The notes: generated by a model not told the origin, from the letters alone. DNA of 46,719 nt from Betaproteobacteria bacterium (GCA_016868015.1 VGIF01000005.1:1-46719), one strand, 5' to 3'. Positions 32,134 through 41,646 are shown, counted from the first letter of the stretch. A program made the numbers and translations.

Positions 32134-32928
32134 ATGCGTCACCTGCCGCATCAGCCTCGCAAACGCTTTGGACAAAATTTCCTTAAAAATCAATATGCTA
32201 TAAATGACATCCTGCGCGCGATCACGCCCGCGCGCGAGGATGTGATGGTGGAAATCGGCCCCGGCTTGGGCGCGCTGACAGCACCGTTGGCGCAAGCGTT
32301 AAACACGCTGCACGTGATCGAACTCGATCGCGATATCGTCAAGCGGCTGCGCGAAACCTACGCCCATGGGCATGTGGTAATTCACGAGGGCGATGCGCTG
32401 AAATTCGATTTTGCGGCGCTCGGCGAAAACCTGCGTGCTCAGTTACGTATAGTCGGCAACCTGCCCTACAACATTTCCACGCCGCTGCTGTTTCACCTGG
32501 CCGAATCTATCGCACACATCCGCGACATCCACGTCATGCTGCAAAAAGAAGTGGTCGAGCGCATGGTCGCGGCACCCGGCAGCGCTGCCTATGGCCGCTT
32601 GTCGGTGGCGCTGCAATACCGCTTCGACATGGAAAAAGTGCTGGACGTCGGGCCGGAAGCGTTTTTCCCGCGGCCCAAGGTCGAGTCGGCAGTGGTGCGC
32701 ATGACGCCCAAATTGGTACGCGAGCCCGAAGCAAAAGACGAAGCGCTGTTCGCGCGCATCACCACGGCGGCGTTTTCGCAGCGGCGCAAAACGCTGCGCA
32801 ACACGCTGCGCCATATTCTGGCGTTGGCGGATTTTGCAGCGCTGGGGATCGATCCGGGTGCGCGCGCGGAAACGTTATCGGTCGGGGATTTTGTGCGAAT
32901 GGCGAATCGTTTGAGCACAAACGACTAA
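32134..32928 (+). CDS. ksgA: 16S rRNA (adenine(1518)-N(6)/adenine(1519)-N(6))-dimethyltransferase KsgA
   Basis: A 264-residue SAM-dependent enzyme that dimethylates A1518 and A1519 in 16S rRNA and acts as a late 30S checkpoint. Features are RKRFGQNFLKNQYAIN near the N terminus, the SAM motif VEIGPGLGALT, the acidic VIELDRD, the catalytic motif IVGNLPYNIST (about residues 107-117) and FFPRPKVESAVVRM. It is complete and closes the lptD-surA-pdxA-ksgA cluster. Confidence 0.96.
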   Translation: MRHLPHQPRKRFGQNFLKNQYAINDILRAITPAREDVMVEIGPGLGALTAPLAQALNTLHVIELDRDIVKRLRETYAHGHVVIHEGDALKFDFAALGENLRAQLRIVGNLPYNISTPLLFHLAESIAHIRDIHVMLQKEVVERMVAAPGSAAYGRLSVALQYRFDMEKVLDVGPEAFFPRPKVESAVVRMTPKLVREPEAKDEALFARITTAAFSQRRKTLRNTLRHILALADFAALGIDPGARAETLSVGDFVRMANRLSTND

Positions 32929-32938
32929 AAAACCTTGT

Positions 32939-32990
32939 CACGGATGAAACCCGATTCTTTTCTGCGTAGTAATCCGTGTTCATCCGCGTG
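32939..32990. repeat. Imperfect CACGGATGAA inverted repeat after ksgA
   Basis: CACGGATGAA (32939-32948) faces TTCATCCGCGTG (32979-32990); between them lie TCTGCGTAGT and AATCCGTG. These words resemble the arms around GxxExxY genes and may be a decayed hairpin of that class or the ksgA terminator. Confidence 0.6.
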
Positions 32991-33070
32991 TAAGCCAGGC
33001 ACCGGCGCGGGAACGTACAATTTCCTTGCCAACAAGCCGAGCCGCAGACTGGCGCCCCGCGAGGGAGTTT

Positions 33071-33634
33071 CTATAGCTTCGCCACGAGCGTTGCGGTTAA
33101 TTGTTCTATCGCGGGCTTGAGCACTTTTGTCTGCATTTCGGTTGCCCCGGTCGTGCGCATGGCGCTTGTCCCCTGCTGAACGGTGTCACCCGAGTACGTG
33201 ACTGCGCCCGTCGCGACCTCGACAAGCCGCGTCCGCAGCGTCGCATACCCGAAGTCGTCGGCGCCTTTTAATGTGTACTCACTCACCGTGCCGGTCAGGA
33301 CATAGGCTACACCGAGTTGCTTGCCGACCTTTACCGCAGCCGCCGTCGTGCTTTCGCTGTTCACCGCTTGCAGATTACCTTGCGACGCTTCCCTCGTGCG
33401 CCGTACGTCGACGACATCGAACCGCTTACTTTGCGTAAGCGCGAACGCACTGCTCGCCTGCAACTGTCGCTTGGCCTCGGCGGTCATTTCCGAGGCCTTC
33501 GCACCCGGAGTGAATTCGATCACTGCAACCTTCACCTTACCCGATGCTCCACCCGCCGCGCCGGCTTGTCCGTATGCCGCCGGCACCGCGACCGACATCG
33601 CGGCCATCACAACTGCCCAAGGTAACATTCGCAT
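33071..33634 (-). CDS. CsgG/LpoB-like exported protein
   Basis: A 187-residue exported protein. The signal peptide MRMLPWAVVMAAMSVAVPAA ends near AYGQA without a lipobox, so it should be soluble in the periplasm or secreted. The mature part fits the CsgG/TolB-N-like alpha/beta fold: VKVAVIEFTPGAKAS, LTQSKRFDVVDVRRTREAS, AAAVKVGKQLGVAYVLTGTVSEY and TRLVEVATGAVTYSGDT. Relatives include CsgG (curli export) and LpoB-type activators, but the missing lipobox and partners prevent assignment. ATG 33634 has GGAGG 8 bases upstream; a longer reading has none. A palindrome at 33690-33712 is in its promoter region. Confidence 0.78.
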   Translation of the reverse strand: MRMLPWAVVMAAMSVAVPAAYGQAGAAGGASGKVKVAVIEFTPGAKASEMTAEAKRQLQASSAFALTQSKRFDVVDVRRTREASQGNLQAVNSESTTAAAVKVGKQLGVAYVLTGTVSEYTLKGADDFGYATLRTRLVEVATGAVTYSGDTVQQGTSAMRTTGATEMQTKVLKPAIEQLTATLVAKL

Positions 33635-33689
33635 CTTGACGCTCCTCCGCGGTTGAATCTTTACGATAAAAGAAATGGTGAGTTTTACC

Positions 33690-33712
33690 TTACACCCATG
33701 CAGATGGTGTAA
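33690..33712. promoter_or_regulatory. TTACACC...GGTGTAA palindrome upstream of the CsgG-like gene
   Basis: TTACACC (33690-33696) and GGTGTAA (33706-33712) are inverted copies, and the symmetry extends into CAT/ATG. It is 56 bases upstream of the start codon, where an operator could lie. The larger gap 33635-34071 (437 bases) otherwise holds the hairpin at 33838 and repeat copy G, and no convincing gene. Confidence 0.45.
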
Positions 33713-33837
33713 AGCGCTGCAATAGAATGCGCTAGATGCCAAATCATCTCCAGAGCAGCGCCACTACGAAAATTGCTTATACGCAGTGACCACATAGAAC
33801 CACGAAACTGAGCGCCAGACGGCGGGCAGGTCCAAAT

Positions 33838-33862
33838 GGCCGATTCGATGAATCGGGCCTTT
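33838..33862 (+). terminator. Intrinsic-terminator-like hairpin without an obvious gene
   Basis: GGCCGATTC pairs with GAATCGGGCC (one bulge) around a GAT loop and is followed by TTTT on the plus strand. No plus-strand gene ends nearby, so it could terminate an unrecognised transcript or be chance. Confidence 0.4.
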
Positions 33863-34030
33863 TGCGTGGACGCATCGTGGGTGTTGGGCTTGCATAAGGT
33901 GATGCCTGCCACCACACCGCACGCCGCAGGCTATACGTACCAGGCCGTTTCGATTCGCGCCATTCTTAGACTTAGCCCGCGTTGCACGTTGCAGTTGAAG
34001 TTACCGCGATGCAAAACCTTGTCAATTTAA

Positions 34031-34058
34031 TAACTTATTGATTTTATTGATATTTTTT
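34031..34058 (-). repeat. IHF-site-like A/T-rich motif, copy G
   Basis: Minus-strand reading gives AAAAAA, TATCAATAA, then AATCAA-TAAG-TTA (exact WATCAANNNNTTR). It begins 13 bases after the stop of the Bug-type receptor gene. Confidence 0.75.
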
Positions 34059-34071
34059 GTAGCTGCGGCGC

Positions 34072-35078
34072 TCATTTTAACAACCCCGCCGCGCGCGCGA
34101 CTTCGTCAAAGGTGACCAGGAACTCGCGCAGCGTTTTGTCCAACTCCGCCGGCGTGCTGGGCGCGGGGGTGAAGTCCATCGCTTCCATCTGCTTTCTGAT
34201 GTCGGGCAGGTCCAGCACGCGCGCGATATCCTGATTTATTTTGTTAACGACGGCACGCGGGGTTTTCACCGGCGCCACGATCAAGTGCGCGGCATCGCGG
34301 CGATAGTTGGGCAGAATTTCGACCATCGCCGGCACCTCGGGCAACAACGGCGAGCGCTTGGGCGTCACCACCGCCAGCGCGCGCAAGCGTCCATCCTTGA
34401 TCATCCCCAGCGCCACGCTCAAGGTGGGAATGCCGAAATGGATGCGTCCGGCCAGCAGCTCGATCACCATTTCAGATTGGCCCTTGTAGCCGACATGGGT
34501 GCCTTTGACGGCGGCGGCCATGTTGAAACGTTCGGTGGTCATGTGCGTGCCGCTGCCCGCGCCGGCCGAGCCGTAGAGCAGTTTGCCCGGCCGTTCGTGG
34601 GCAAGCGCGATCAACTCCTTCAACGACTTGACGTTAAGCGCCGGGCCCACCACCAGCGCGCTGGTCGAATAACCGACTTGCGTGACGCTGGTGAAATCAC
34701 GCACGATGTCGTAGCCCACGTTGGGGCGCAACACGGCGTTGATGGCTATCGAGGCGGAGGTGAGCAGCAGCGCCCATCGGGGGTGGCCTGCGCCACCAGC
34801 ACCGAGGCGATGGAGCCGCCGCCGCCCGCGCGATTTTCGATCACCACCGGCTGCCCCCACAACTCGGCAAGTTTGGGCGCCAGCAGGCGCGCCGTGATGT
34901 CGACCGGGCCGCCGGTGGTAAAGCCCACCACCAGACGTACCGGCCGCGTGGGCCAGCCCGGCGCGCCGTCTTTGGCGGCGGCCGGCGCGGACTTTGCCGG
35001 GACAGGCTGCGCATGAGCGCCGGGCAGCGCGCACGCGATCACGATGGGCAGCAGGAACATCAGCTTGAACGGTTTCAT
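34072..35078 (-). pseudogene. Tripartite tricarboxylate transporter (Bug family) receptor, frameshifted
   Basis: Two frames together give one Bug-type periplasmic receptor. From ATG 35078 (AGGAGG just upstream) the signal peptide MKPFKLMFLLPIVIACALPG is followed by WPTRPVRLVVGFTTGGPVDITAR and GGGGSIASVLVAQATPDG. The frame then changes near 34775-34785 and continues with LLLTSASIAINAVL, VKSLKELIALA, GSGTHMTTERFNMAA, VGYKGQSEMVIELLAG and the normal C terminus ending at 34072. The total length equals that of an intact protein (about 330 residues), so a 1-2 base change is enough. No TctA/TctB permease genes are nearby, as is usual for orphan Bug receptors. Confidence 0.8.
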
Positions 35079-35143
35079 CGTCTTGCCTCCTGTGATCGAT
35101 ACCACCAAGCCCAACGGCTCGCCGCGCTACGTCATGGCGATAC

Positions 35144-35533
35144 TCAAGCGCTTTTGCGCTCGACAAACTCGATCTTATAGCCGTCGGGGTCTTCCACAAA
35201 CGCGATCACCGTGGTGCCGTGTTTCATCGGCCCCGGTTCGCGCGTGACCTTGCCGCCGCGCTTTTTGACTTCGGCGCAGGTTTTGTAGGCGTCGTCGACT
35301 TCGATGGCGACGTGGCCGTAGCCGCTGCCCATGTCGTATTTTGCGGTGTCCCAGTTGTAGGTGAGTTCCAGCACCGCGGTCTTCGATTCGTCGTCGTAGC
35401 CCACGAAGGTGTTGGTGAAACGGCCTTCGGGATACTCTTTTTGGCGCAGCAATTTCATGCCCAGCACTTGGGTATAAAAATCGATCGAGCGTTGCAAATT
35501 GCCGACGCGGATCATGGTGTGCAGCATTCTCAC
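35144..35533 (-). CDS. gloA: Lactoylglutathione lyase (glyoxalase I)
   Basis: A 129-residue metalloenzyme that converts the methylglyoxal-glutathione hemithioacetal to S-lactoylglutathione. It shows [30 protein letters not shown], the [11 protein letters not shown] segment with a metal-binding Glu, [15 protein letters not shown] with the second His, and [15 protein letters not shown] with the last Glu. The short form without the extra loop is the bacterial nickel-type enzyme. It lies upstream (on the minus strand) of the broken Bug receptor and next to rubredoxin. Confidence 0.94.
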   Translation of the reverse strand: MRMLHTMIRVGNLQRSIDFYTQVLGMKLLRQKEYPEGRFTNTFVGYDDESKTAVLELTYNWDTAKYDMGSGYGHVAIEVDDAYKTCAEVKKRGGKVTREPGPMKHGTTVIAFVEDPDGYKIEFVERKSA

Positions 35534-35554
35534 GGTGATACTCCTGTCAACGAA

Positions 35555-35740
35555 TCAGATTTGCACCATCTCGAAATCTTCCTTGCGCGCGCCGCATTCG
35601 GGGCAAGTCCAGTTGATCGGCACATCCTCCCACTTGGTGCCGGGGGCGATGCCTTCATCGGGGACACCGGCCTCTTCGCTGTAAATATAACCGCAAATTA
35701 AACACATCCACGTCTTGAATACCGGCGCTTCGCTGCTCAT
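35555..35740 (-). CDS. Rubredoxin
   Basis: A 61-residue one-iron electron carrier. The four cysteines are in two CxxCG-type motifs, TWMCLICGYIY (about residues 9-19) and NWTCPECGARK (about 43-53), with the conserved PDEGIAPGTKWEDVP between. I start at ATG 35740, which leaves a short N-terminal extension MSSEAPVFK; a longer reading is less typical. It is divergent from thiD, an arrangement often seen in betaproteobacteria (rubA next to thiD-hemL). Confidence 0.92.
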   Translation of the reverse strand: MSSEAPVFKTWMCLICGYIYSEEAGVPDEGIAPGTKWEDVPINWTCPECGARKEDFEMVQI

Positions 35741-35845
35741 GAGATTAAAGGATTTGGGTTGGAAACACGTTAGAATCGGTTTTTCTTCCATTCTAATCGA
35801 TCCGGCGCGCCTTTACCGCGCTGCTGCGTTCATCCAAGCCATTTC

Positions 35846-36730
35846 ATGTCAGATGCGCCCCCTATCGTGCTGGTTTTTTCCGCCACCGATCCCACCGGCG
35901 GCGCGGGCATGCAAGCGGATATTCTCACACTCGCCAGCATGGGCTGTCATCCGCTCTCCGTGGTGACCGCAATCACCGTGCAAGACACCATGGGCGTGGA
36001 AGACGTGCAGGCAATGGACGCCGATTGGATTGTCGATCAAGCGCGCTGCGTACTCGAAGACATGCCGGTGGCGGCGTTCAAAATCGGTGTGATGGGCAGC
36101 CTTGAAAACATCGCGGCGATCGCGGAAGTGGTGTCGGATTATCCCGATATTCCGTTGATTCTCGATCCGGTGTTGGCCTCCGGCCGCGGCGACGAACTGG
36201 CGAGCGAGGAGATGATCGGCGGCATTCGCGAACTGTTGATTCCGCAAACCACCATCATCACGCCCAACAGCCTGGAAGCGCGGCGGCTAGCGCTCGATGA
36301 GCGCGACGACAAGGATGACCCGGGGCTTGCCGAATGCGCGGGCCGCATCATCAAAGCCGGTTGCGAATATGTGCTGATCACCGGCACACATGAGAATACC
36401 CAGCAAGTGGTGAACACGCTCTACGGCGGCAACGGCAAAATCGGCGCCGAATCGTGGCCGCGGCTGCCGGGCCAATATCACGGCTCGGGCTGCACACTCG
36501 CTTCCGCCATTGCCGCCACCATCGCCAACGGCCTGCCGATGGTGGAAGCGGTGAAAGACGCGCAGGAATACACCTGGCAATCGTTGAAAGCGGGCTTTCG
36601 CGCGGGCATGGGCCAGCACATCCCCGACCGCTTGTTCTGGGCGAGGGAGGATGAACGGCAGGACGAGCGCGCGGGCGCAGACCACGATCGTGATGGCGAC
36701 CGCGATGATTACGATGGGGACAACCGATGA
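35846..36730 (+). CDS. thiD: Hydroxymethylpyrimidine/phosphomethylpyrimidine kinase ThiD
   Basis: A 294-residue ribokinase-like enzyme phosphorylating HMP and HMP-P for thiamine synthesis. The opening VLVFSATDPTGGAGMQADIL, the KIGVMGS segment, LILDPVLASGRGDEL, ITPNSLEARRL and the catalytic/anion-hole GQYHGSGCTLASAIAA (about residues 209-224) are intact. The last 27 or so residues are an unusual acidic, repetitive tail (DERQDERAGADHDRDGDRDD) not expected in the family. Its stop overlaps the thiE start by 4 bases, so the two are translationally coupled. Confidence 0.92.
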   Translation: MSDAPPIVLVFSATDPTGGAGMQADILTLASMGCHPLSVVTAITVQDTMGVEDVQAMDADWIVDQARCVLEDMPVAAFKIGVMGSLENIAAIAEVVSDYPDIPLILDPVLASGRGDELASEEMIGGIRELLIPQTTIITPNSLEARRLALDERDDKDDPGLAECAGRIIKAGCEYVLITGTHENTQQVVNTLYGGNGKIGAESWPRLPGQYHGSGCTLASAIAATIANGLPMVEAVKDAQEYTWQSLKAGFRAGMGQHIPDRLFWAREDERQDERAGADHDRDGDRDDYDGDNR

Positions 36731-37350
36731 CTGGAAAGATACGTGGCCTTTACGGCGTCACCCCCGATGAAGCCGACACCACGCGCCTGCTCACGCTCAC
36801 GCGTGCCGCGTGCGAGGGCGGCATGCGCATCCTGCAACTGCGCAACAAGGTGGCCAGCCCCGAACTTTACGAAGCGCAAGCGCGTGCGCTGCGTAAACTC
36901 ACGCGCGAATACGGCTGCGTGCTGATCATCAACGATAACGCGCCGCTTGCCGCCAAGGTCGATGCCGATGGCGCGCATTTGGGCGCGGAGGACGGCTCGA
37001 TACGCGAAGCGCGCGCGCTGCTGGGGCCGCGTAAACTCCTCGGCGCCACCTGCTACGGCAGCCTGGAGAACGCGCGCATCGCATTGGCCGACGGCGCCGA
37101 CCATGTGGCGTTCGGCGGTTTTTTTCGCTCGACGGTAAAGCCCGGTAACCCGCAACGGCCGTTGTCGCTGTTAACCGAAGCCAAGCGCGAATTCAAGGTG
37201 CCGGTGGTGGCAATCGGCGGCATCACACAGGCCACCACGTCTCAATTGATCGCGGCGGGCGCGGACGCAGTGGCGGTGATTACCGCGTTATTCGGTGCGC
37301 CCGATGTGACCAAGGCTGCAAAAGAGTTTTGTGCTCTATTCGGTGATTAG
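36727..37350 (+). CDS. thiE: Thiamine-phosphate synthase ThiE
   Basis: A 207-residue TIM-barrel enzyme that couples HMP-PP and the thiazole phosphate to thiamine phosphate. Motifs are GLYGVTPDE, the diphosphate-binding ILQLRNK (LQxRxK), [56 protein letters not shown] and [26 protein letters not shown]. It overlaps thiD by 4 bases (ATGA) and is followed by hemL after 14 bases, forming a thiD-thiE-hemL transcription unit. Confidence 0.94.
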   Translation: MTGKIRGLYGVTPDEADTTRLLTLTRAACEGGMRILQLRNKVASPELYEAQARALRKLTREYGCVLIINDNAPLAAKVDADGAHLGAEDGSIREARALLGPRKLLGATCYGSLENARIALADGADHVAFGGFFRSTVKPGNPQRPLSLLTEAKREFKVPVVAIGGITQATTSQLIAAGADAVAVITALFGAPDVTKAAKEFCALFGD

Positions 37351-37364
37351 CAATGGGAGATCCC

Positions 37365-38645
37365 ATGACCACCCAAAGCCAAAAGCTGTTTAACCACGCG
37401 CAACTGCTGATCCCCGGCGGGGTGAACTCGCCGGTGCGCGCGTTTCGCTCGGTGGGCGGCACGCCGCTGTTCATCAAGCGCGGGCGCGGCGCGCAGATTT
37501 GGGATGCCGACGGCAATGTCTACATTGATTACGTCGGCTCGTGGGGGCCGCTGATCGCGGGCCACGCGCATCCCGACGTGGTGAAAGCCGTGCAGCAGGT
37601 GGCGGAGCGCGGGCTGTCGTTTGGCGCGCCGACCGAAGCGGAGGTGCAGATCGCGGCACTCATCACTCAACTGGTGCCATCGATGGAACAACTGCGCTTG
37701 GTGAGCTCCGGCACGGAAGCGACGATGAGCGCGATCCGCGTCGCGCGTGGTTTCACCGGCCGCTCGAAGATCATCAAATTCGAGGGCTGCTACCACGGCC
37801 ACGCCGATGCGCTGCTGGTGAAAGCGGGCTCCGGCGCATTGACCTTCGGCCAGCCCTCGTCGGCGGGCGTGCCTGCGGAAACCACCGCGCACACGCTGGT
37901 GCTGGATTTCAACGACGAGGTTTCAGTGAACGCCGCGTTCGCGCGCCACGCTAACGACATCGCCGCGGTGATTGTCGAGCCGGTGGTGGGCAACGCCAAT
38001 TTGATCGCACCCCAGCCGGGCTTTTTGCAACTGTTGCGCGAACAATGCACGCAGCATGGCGCGGTGCTGATATTCGATGAAGTGATGACGGGGTTTCGCG
38101 TCGAACTCGGTGGCGCGCAGGCGCTTTACGGCATCAAACCGGACATGACCACGCTCGGCAAGGTGATTGGCGGCGGCATGCCGTTGGGCGCCTTCGGCGG
38201 GCGGCGCGACATCATGCAGTGCGTGGCGCCCTTGGGGCCGGTTTATCAGGCCGGCACCTTGTCTGGCAACCCGGTGGCGGTGGCGGCGGGACTGGCCACG
38301 CTGCGCATCGTGCAAACGCCGGGCTATTACGAGAAGTTAAGCGCCACCGCGCAAACATTATGCACGGGTCTCGCCAGCGCGGCGGCGGCGCATCACGTGG
38401 TGTTTGCCGCGCAAAGCGTCGGTGGTATGTTCGGCCTGTATTTCCGCTCGACCGCGCCGCGGACTTATGCCGAAGTCATGGAATGCGACAAGGAGCGCTT
38501 CAACCAATTCTTCCACGGCATGCTGGGCGAAGGCGTCTATCTCGCACCGTCGGCTTATGAAGCCGGGTTTGTGTCCTCGGCGCACACGCAAGCCGACATC
38601 GACAATACCATCGCGGCGGCGCACAAGGTGTTTGCCGCGTTATAA
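37365..38645 (+). CDS. hemL: Glutamate-1-semialdehyde 2,1-aminomutase HemL
   Basis: A 426-residue PLP enzyme forming 5-aminolevulinate from glutamate-1-semialdehyde, the C5 route to haem. It shows [13 protein letters not shown] near the N terminus, [70 protein letters not shown] and the PLP-lysine in [17 protein letters not shown] (about K266). I prefer ATG 37365, which has GGGAG 5 bases upstream; an ATG at 37353 would add four residues. The stop is followed by repeat copy H and a long hairpin shared with convergent cytochrome c4. Confidence 0.95.
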   Translation: MTTQSQKLFNHAQLLIPGGVNSPVRAFRSVGGTPLFIKRGRGAQIWDADGNVYIDYVGSWGPLIAGHAHPDVVKAVQQVAERGLSFGAPTEAEVQIAALITQLVPSMEQLRLVSSGTEATMSAIRVARGFTGRSKIIKFEGCYHGHADALLVKAGSGALTFGQPSSAGVPAETTAHTLVLDFNDEVSVNAAFARHANDIAAVIVEPVVGNANLIAPQPGFLQLLREQCTQHGAVLIFDEVMTGFRVELGGAQALYGIKPDMTTLGKVIGGGMPLGAFGGRRDIMQCVAPLGPVYQAGTLSGNPVAVAAGLATLRIVQTPGYYEKLSATAQTLCTGLASAAAAHHVVFAAQSVGGMFGLYFRSTAPRTYAEVMECDKERFNQFFHGMLGEGVYLAPSAYEAGFVSSAHTQADIDNTIAAAHKVFAAL

Positions 38646-38649
38646 GTAC

Positions 38650-38676
38650 AAAAATATCAACAAAATCAAATACTTA
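38650..38676 (+). repeat. IHF-site-like A/T-rich motif, copy H
   Basis: On the plus strand: AAAAA, TATCAACAA, then AATCAA-ATAC-TTA (exact WATCAANNNNTTR). It begins 4 bases after the hemL stop, so it keeps the gene-sense orientation seen for the minus-strand copies. Confidence 0.75.
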
Positions 38677-38680
38677 ACAA

Positions 38681-38774
38681 ACCCTCACCGCAGAGACGCT
38701 GAGAACAACCGCAGAGAACTTCGAGGTTTTTCTCGGCGTAACCTCTGCGTCTCCGCGCCTCTGCGGTGAAGGGT
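38681..38774. repeat. Imperfect long inverted repeat (ACCGCAGAGACGC-type)
   Basis: The left arm starts ACCCTCACCGCAGAG (38681-) and the right arm ends CTCTGCGGTGAAGGGT (-38774); both contain tandem CGCAGAG words with a few mismatches. It lies between convergent hemL and cytochrome c4 genes and could serve as a bidirectional terminator. Confidence 0.8.
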
Positions 38775-38783
38775 TTCCGTAAC

Positions 38784-39416
38784 CTAGCGCAAGCCAGCTA
38801 GAAATTCCGACACCGCCGCGATTTCGCGATCGGAAAGTTTGGCGGCAATGCCGCGCATCATGTTGTTGGGATCGTTTTTGCGCTCGCCACTGCGAAAAGC
38901 CTTGAGTTGCGCCGCGGTATATTCGGCGTGTTGGCCGGCCACGCGCGGAAACTGCGCCGGCATGCCCGCGCCGTTGGGTGCGTGGCAAGACGCGCACGCC
39001 GCAATTTTTTTACTGGCGATGCCGCCGCGGTAAATCAACTCACCGGCGCGCACCAGCTCCGGGTCGCGCGCGGCGCGCGGGCGCAGCGTTTGGCCGGCAT
39101 AGTAGGCGGCGAGGTTTTTCATGTCATCGTCCGACAACGGCGCCACCATGCCCAGCATCACCGCGTTGTTGCGCTCGGCGGGTTTACCGCCCTTGGGCTT
39201 GAAATCGACGAGTTGCTTGTAAAGGTATTCCGGGTGCTGGGCGGCCAGACTGGGATTGACCGGCAGCGGACTATTGCCGTCCGGCCCGTGGCAAGCGGCG
39301 CACACTTTGCCGGCGATGACCTGGCCCTTGGCGGCGTCGCCCTTGACAACATATTGCGCAAGCACGGCGGGCGCGAACGTCAGACAAACGCTCGCCACAA
39401 TCAGGCGAAAATTCAT
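38784..39416 (-). CDS. Dihaem cytochrome c4
   Basis: A 210-residue periplasmic electron carrier. The signal peptide MNFRLIVASVCLTFAPAVLA is followed by two class I cytochrome domains, each with a CxxCH haem site: VCAACHGPDGNSP (about residues 38-50) and ACASCHAPNGAGMP (about 134-147). Later methionines (NNAVMLGMVAPLS and NNMMRGIAAKLS) can be axial ligands. Cytochrome c4 feeds terminal cbb3-type oxidases. I start at ATG 39416, which has GGAGA 5 bases upstream. It is divergent from engB, a frequent betaproteobacterial arrangement. Confidence 0.94.
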   Translation of the reverse strand: MNFRLIVASVCLTFAPAVLAQYVVKGDAAKGQVIAGKVCAACHGPDGNSPLPVNPSLAAQHPEYLYKQLVDFKPKGGKPAERNNAVMLGMVAPLSDDDMKNLAAYYAGQTLRPRAARDPELVRAGELIYRGGIASKKIAACASCHAPNGAGMPAQFPRVAGQHAEYTAAQLKAFRSGERKNDPNNMMRGIAAKLSDREIAAVSEFLAGLR

Positions 39417-39518
39417 GAAATCTCCGGGGTTGGCACGAGATAGCAAGGGATAACTAGCTCGCTATTGTATAGTACGCGACCAGTCACATGCCAGATTTGG
39501 GCGTATTAACAACATCCT

Positions 39519-40118
39519 ATGAACGCTCCTACCGTCGAGTACCTGGCCTCCGCCCACAAACTCGAGGAGTTGCCGCCCGACAGCGGCTGTGAAGTCGCGT
39601 TCGCGGGCCGCTCCAACGCCGGAAAATCCAGCGCGATCAACGCGCTGGCAGGGCGTCACCGCCTGGCGTTTGTGAGTAAAACGCCGGGGCGCACGCAGAC
39701 CATCAATTTTTTCAGCGTCGGCAAACATCGGCGCTGGGTGGATCTGCCAGGTTATGGATTTGCCAAAGTGTCCAAGGCCGAACGCGAACACTGGGGTGAG
39801 TTAATAAGCGCTTACCTGACAGAACGTAAGTCTTTGATCGGGCTTATTTTGCTGGCTGACTCACGTCACGGCATCAAGCCGCTGGACGAGCAACTGATCG
39901 CCTGGTTCATGCCCACCGGCTGCCCAGTTCACGTGTTACTGACCAAAAGCGACAAGCTCGCGCAAAGCGCCGCTTCGAAGGCGTTGCGGGACGCGCAAGG
40001 CTTACTCGCGCGCCGTTACGCCAATTGCTCGGTACAGCTATTTTCAGCGACGACGAATCGCGGGGTGGAAGAAGCCAATCGGCTCGTTCACCAGTGGCTT
40101 ACAACCGCTTCCGGCTAG
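39519..40118 (+). CDS. engB: Ribosome biogenesis GTPase EngB (YsxC/YihA)
   Basis: A 199-residue GTPase needed for 50S subunit maturation. G1 is GRSNAGKSS (residues 30-38), G2 region KTPGRTQTINFF, G3 DLPGYGFAKV, G4 LLTKSDKL and G5 FSATTN. Length is typical of the family. It is divergent from cytochrome c4 and followed by a 207-base gap with several hairpins before hemB. Confidence 0.95.
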   Translation: MNAPTVEYLASAHKLEELPPDSGCEVAFAGRSNAGKSSAINALAGRHRLAFVSKTPGRTQTINFFSVGKHRRWVDLPGYGFAKVSKAEREHWGELISAYLTERKSLIGLILLADSRHGIKPLDEQLIAWFMPTGCPVHVLLTKSDKLAQSAASKALRDAQGLLARRYANCSVQLFSATTNRGVEEANRLVHQWLTTASG

Positions 40119-40134
40119 CGCCACGGAGCCGGGT

Positions 40135-40245
40135 ACGGAAAAGCCCCCGGCTAAGGGGAGTAAAGCCGGGGGCGAAAATGCCCTAATTTGGATTAAGGCG
40201 CCCGCCCAGGGAGGTGAAGCGGGAGACGACGAATCGTCTATTCTT
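40135..40245 (-). ncRNA. Candidate structured RNA or sRNA between engB and hemB
   Basis: Four hairpins lie in a row: GCCCCCGGCT/AGCCGGGGGC (40143-40173), a weaker CCTAAT/ATTAAGG stem (40182-40198), CCCGC/GCGGG (40201-40223) and AGACGA/TCGTCT with a CGAA loop (40224-40239). Read on the minus strand, the strongest stem comes last and is followed by TTTT, as in an intrinsic terminator, and the loops expose CACCTCCC and CTCCCC, which resemble anti-ribosome-binding-site loops. Read on the plus strand it would be the hemB leader or engB 3' end. The strand is inferred. Confidence 0.45.
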
Positions 40246-40247
40246 AA

Positions 40248-41351
<1,104 letters not shown>

Positions 41352-41368
41352 CTCAATCGAGTCGCGGC

Positions 41369-41420
41369 GGTGCTTGCACCGTGCATCCTTTTTCATGAAA
41401 AAGGCAAACGGTGCCGTTTG
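41369..41420. other. Three small hairpins after hemB
   Basis: GGTGC/GCACC (41369-41380), CCTTTTTC/GAAAAAGG (41387-41404) and CAAACG/CGTTTG (41405-41420) follow each other. They may end the hemB transcript; none is followed by a long T run. Confidence 0.45.
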
Positions 41421-41433
41421 GTCATCCCTAAAT

Positions 41434-41646
41434 ATGAAACATGCCCTCATCGCGTTTGCTCTCCTTTTCTGCGGCACGAGCGCACAAGCCACGGAGCTTT
41501 CCTCGTCCAAATTCAGTTTTCGCTTTGCGCCGCCGGACGGCACCGCATTCGTACGTGCGTACCGTTTGGTGCGCGAGCGAATCGTCGACGGGCGTACGCA
41601 ATTTACCGATGAAGCGCGGGGCCGTGCGCGCGGTGTATTCAATTAA
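41434..41646 (+). CDS. Small putative exported protein, possibly truncated
   Basis: A 70-residue open frame from ATG 41434 with a plausible signal peptide (MKHALIAFALLFCGTSAQA) and a polar mature part FRFAPPDGTAFVRAYRLVRERIVDG that I do not recognise. The stop codon is formed at the edge of a dispersed repeat (41645-41677), so the gene may have lost its original end when that repeat was inserted. Real but broken, or chance: both are possible. Confidence 0.4.
   Translation: MKHALIAFALLFCGTSAQATELSSSKFSFRFAPPDGTAFVRAYRLVRERIVDGRTQFTDEARGRARGVFN

Noticed and set aside
33836-34030. 64-codon plus-strand frame in the 33635-34071 gap
   Set aside because: No ribosome-binding site, no recognisable motif, and it overlaps a terminator-like hairpin.
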